From Stenotrophomonas hibiscicola ATCC 19867 (GTDB taxonomy: Bacteria > Pseudomonadota > Gammaproteobacteria > Xanthomonadales > Xanthomonadaceae), in assembly GCF_000382065.1 (NCBI RefSeq), contig NZ_KB907498.1, forward strand, positions 192,714-256,713: a stretch of DNA of 64,000 nt. The letters run 5' to 3'. The translations under genes were made by a program, and so were the position numbers. Under the pieces are notes generated by a model. That model was given only the letters and a program-made list of their open reading frames with translations. It was not told where the DNA came from and did not search any database. Shown piece by piece: positions 63,240 through 64,000 of this stretch; the first letter of the stretch is position 1; each line of letters begins with the position of its first letter.

Positions 63240-64000
63240 TCAACGCAGCAGCAACGATGGATCGGAGCGGACGACGCTGCGCACCGCCATGATGCTGGAG
63301 AGCATGGCCATCACCGCGACCAGCGCCACGCAGCCGAGGATCACCATCGGCGTCAGCTGCACCGGTACGCGCTGGGTCTGCGCGATCAACAGCACCACCG
63401 TGCTGAACGCCGCCGCCAGCAGCATGCCCACGCCACCGATCAGCAATGCCTGCTCGAACACCACCCGCGCCAGCGCGTAGCGACCGGCACCGAGCGCATT
63501 GAGCGTGGCGTACTCGCGCACCGAACCTGCCACTACCGAGGCGAACGACTGGTTGGTGATCACCGCGCCGACGAAGCAGACGATGACGGCCATGAACAGC
63601 ACCGCGATGCCGGCGCCGGTGTCGAACAGCCAGTATTGCTGCGAACGGCTGGCGAACGCCGGCGCGGTCCAGAACTCGACCGGTGTGGCCTGGCCCATCG
63701 ACGCGGCCAGGCGGTCACGCACGCGGTCGGCCAGATCCGGCGAGCGCAGGCCCGCCACGAAATAGGTGCTTCCCGCGTGTGGGTCGGTGCCGGCGATGGC
63801 GCGCGCGGTGTCCAGCGAGGCCAGTACGTTGACACCACCAAGGCCCCGCAGGCCCGGTTGTGCAGCGACCACGCGCACCGCCTTGCCATTGATCCAAGCA
63901 CGGTTGTTCTGCAGGTCCACGCCCAGCGTATCCAGATCGGCGCTGTCGACGATCACCGCCCCCGGCTCGCGAAGCTGCGCGCGCAGGTTCGCAGGGAGGA
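63240..64000 (-). CDS. FtsX/MacB-like ABC permease (5' end beyond the window)
   Basis: The reading frame is open to the right edge, so about 253 C-terminal residues are visible. A periplasmic part (LGVDLQNNRAWINGKAVRVV, STYFVAGLRSPDLADRVRDR) is followed by three membrane helices (IAVLFMAVIVCFVGAVITNQ, FEQALLIGGVGMLLAAAFST, VILGCVALVAVMAMLSSIMA), the usual FtsX C-terminal unit. Upstream gene of the operon with the ATPase and adaptor. Confidence 0.88.
   Translation of the reverse strand, partial: LPANLRAQLREPGAVIVDSADLDTLGVDLQNNRAWINGKAVRVVAAQPGLRGLGGVNVLASLDTARAIAGTDPHAGSTYFVAGLRSPDLADRVRDRLAASMGQATPVEFWTAPAFASRSQQYWLFDTGAGIAVLFMAVIVCFVGAVITNQSFASVVAGSVREYATLNALGAGRYALARVVFEQALLIGGVGMLLAAAFSTVVLLIAQTQRVPVQLTPMVILGCVALVAVMAMLSSIMAVRSVVRSDPSLLLR

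Overview
The window looks like a high-GC gammaproteobacterium of the Xanthomonadaceae, most likely Stenotrophomonas. The grounds are the overall gene style (TrhO, FMN-dependent glutamate synthase-like protein, HemN with CcoG-like neighbours), the DUF6164-type protein, and several inverted palindrome pairs that begin with GTAG, as in the REP-like SMAG elements known from S. maltophilia. The species call is inference, since no rRNA or marker gene is present.

Bases 1-9600 are ordinary chromosome: the tail of an ExoD-like gene, a flavin-binding stress protein, an LLM flavin oxidoreductase, trhO, an FKBP lipoprotein overlapping or abutting a BaiN-like flavoprotein, a GNAT acetyltransferase, a glutamate synthase-like protein, a TviB/WbpO-type sugar dehydrogenase and a BLUF blue-light sensor. 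GTAG palindrome pairs separate several of these.

An apparently complete temperate podovirus prophage of about 38 kb is inserted in the 3' end of tRNA-Leu(TAA). It is bounded by a 57-bp perfect direct repeat (9655-9711 and 47717-47773). Its late genes are on the minus strand and follow the P22 order: lysis (GH24 lysozyme, Rz with embedded Rz1), terminase small and large subunits, portal, scaffold, P22-type coat, gp4-like, gp10-like, gp14-like, ejection proteins, tail fibres. Further minus-strand genes run from a Cro-like regulator through replication and recombination genes to a possible late regulator. On the plus strand lie a CI-like S24 repressor with a co-transcribed membrane-anchored protein, then an early operon of small unknown genes, RecT, an SSB-like protein, an excisionase-like protein, a tyrosine integrase and a zinc-finger/HNH-like protein. 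Two matching operator-promoter cassettes (core AGTCTAG-N4-CTAGACT) face outward on either side of the repressor genes.

The prophage carries several accessory insertions. These are an Acb2/Tad1-like gene (a predicted cyclic-nucleotide sponge against CBASS/Thoeris) in the lysis module, a GIY-YIG domain inserted in a DUF1376 replication protein, and a 1.26-kb low-GC insertion that splits the gp10-like tail gene. A plus-strand membrane microprotein also sits inside the minus-strand late region.

After attR the chromosome resumes: hemN, a truncated haemoglobin, a membrane protein and a CcoG-like ferredoxin, with two FNR/Anr-type boxes. Then come an orphan divergent Cro/CI-like pair, a fluoride riboswitch with crcB, an AraC regulator, an alpha/beta hydrolase and an ADP-ribosylglycohydrolase. 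A second small island of about 3.9 kb (56708-60633) is bounded by a 49-bp duplication of tRNA-Cys. It has no recognisable integrase and carries a DUF2383-type protein, several small unknown genes and two phage-like remnants. Intact tRNA-Cys and two tRNA-Gly genes follow, and the window ends in a membrane protein and a MacB-like efflux operon (adaptor, ATPase, permease cut by the right edge).
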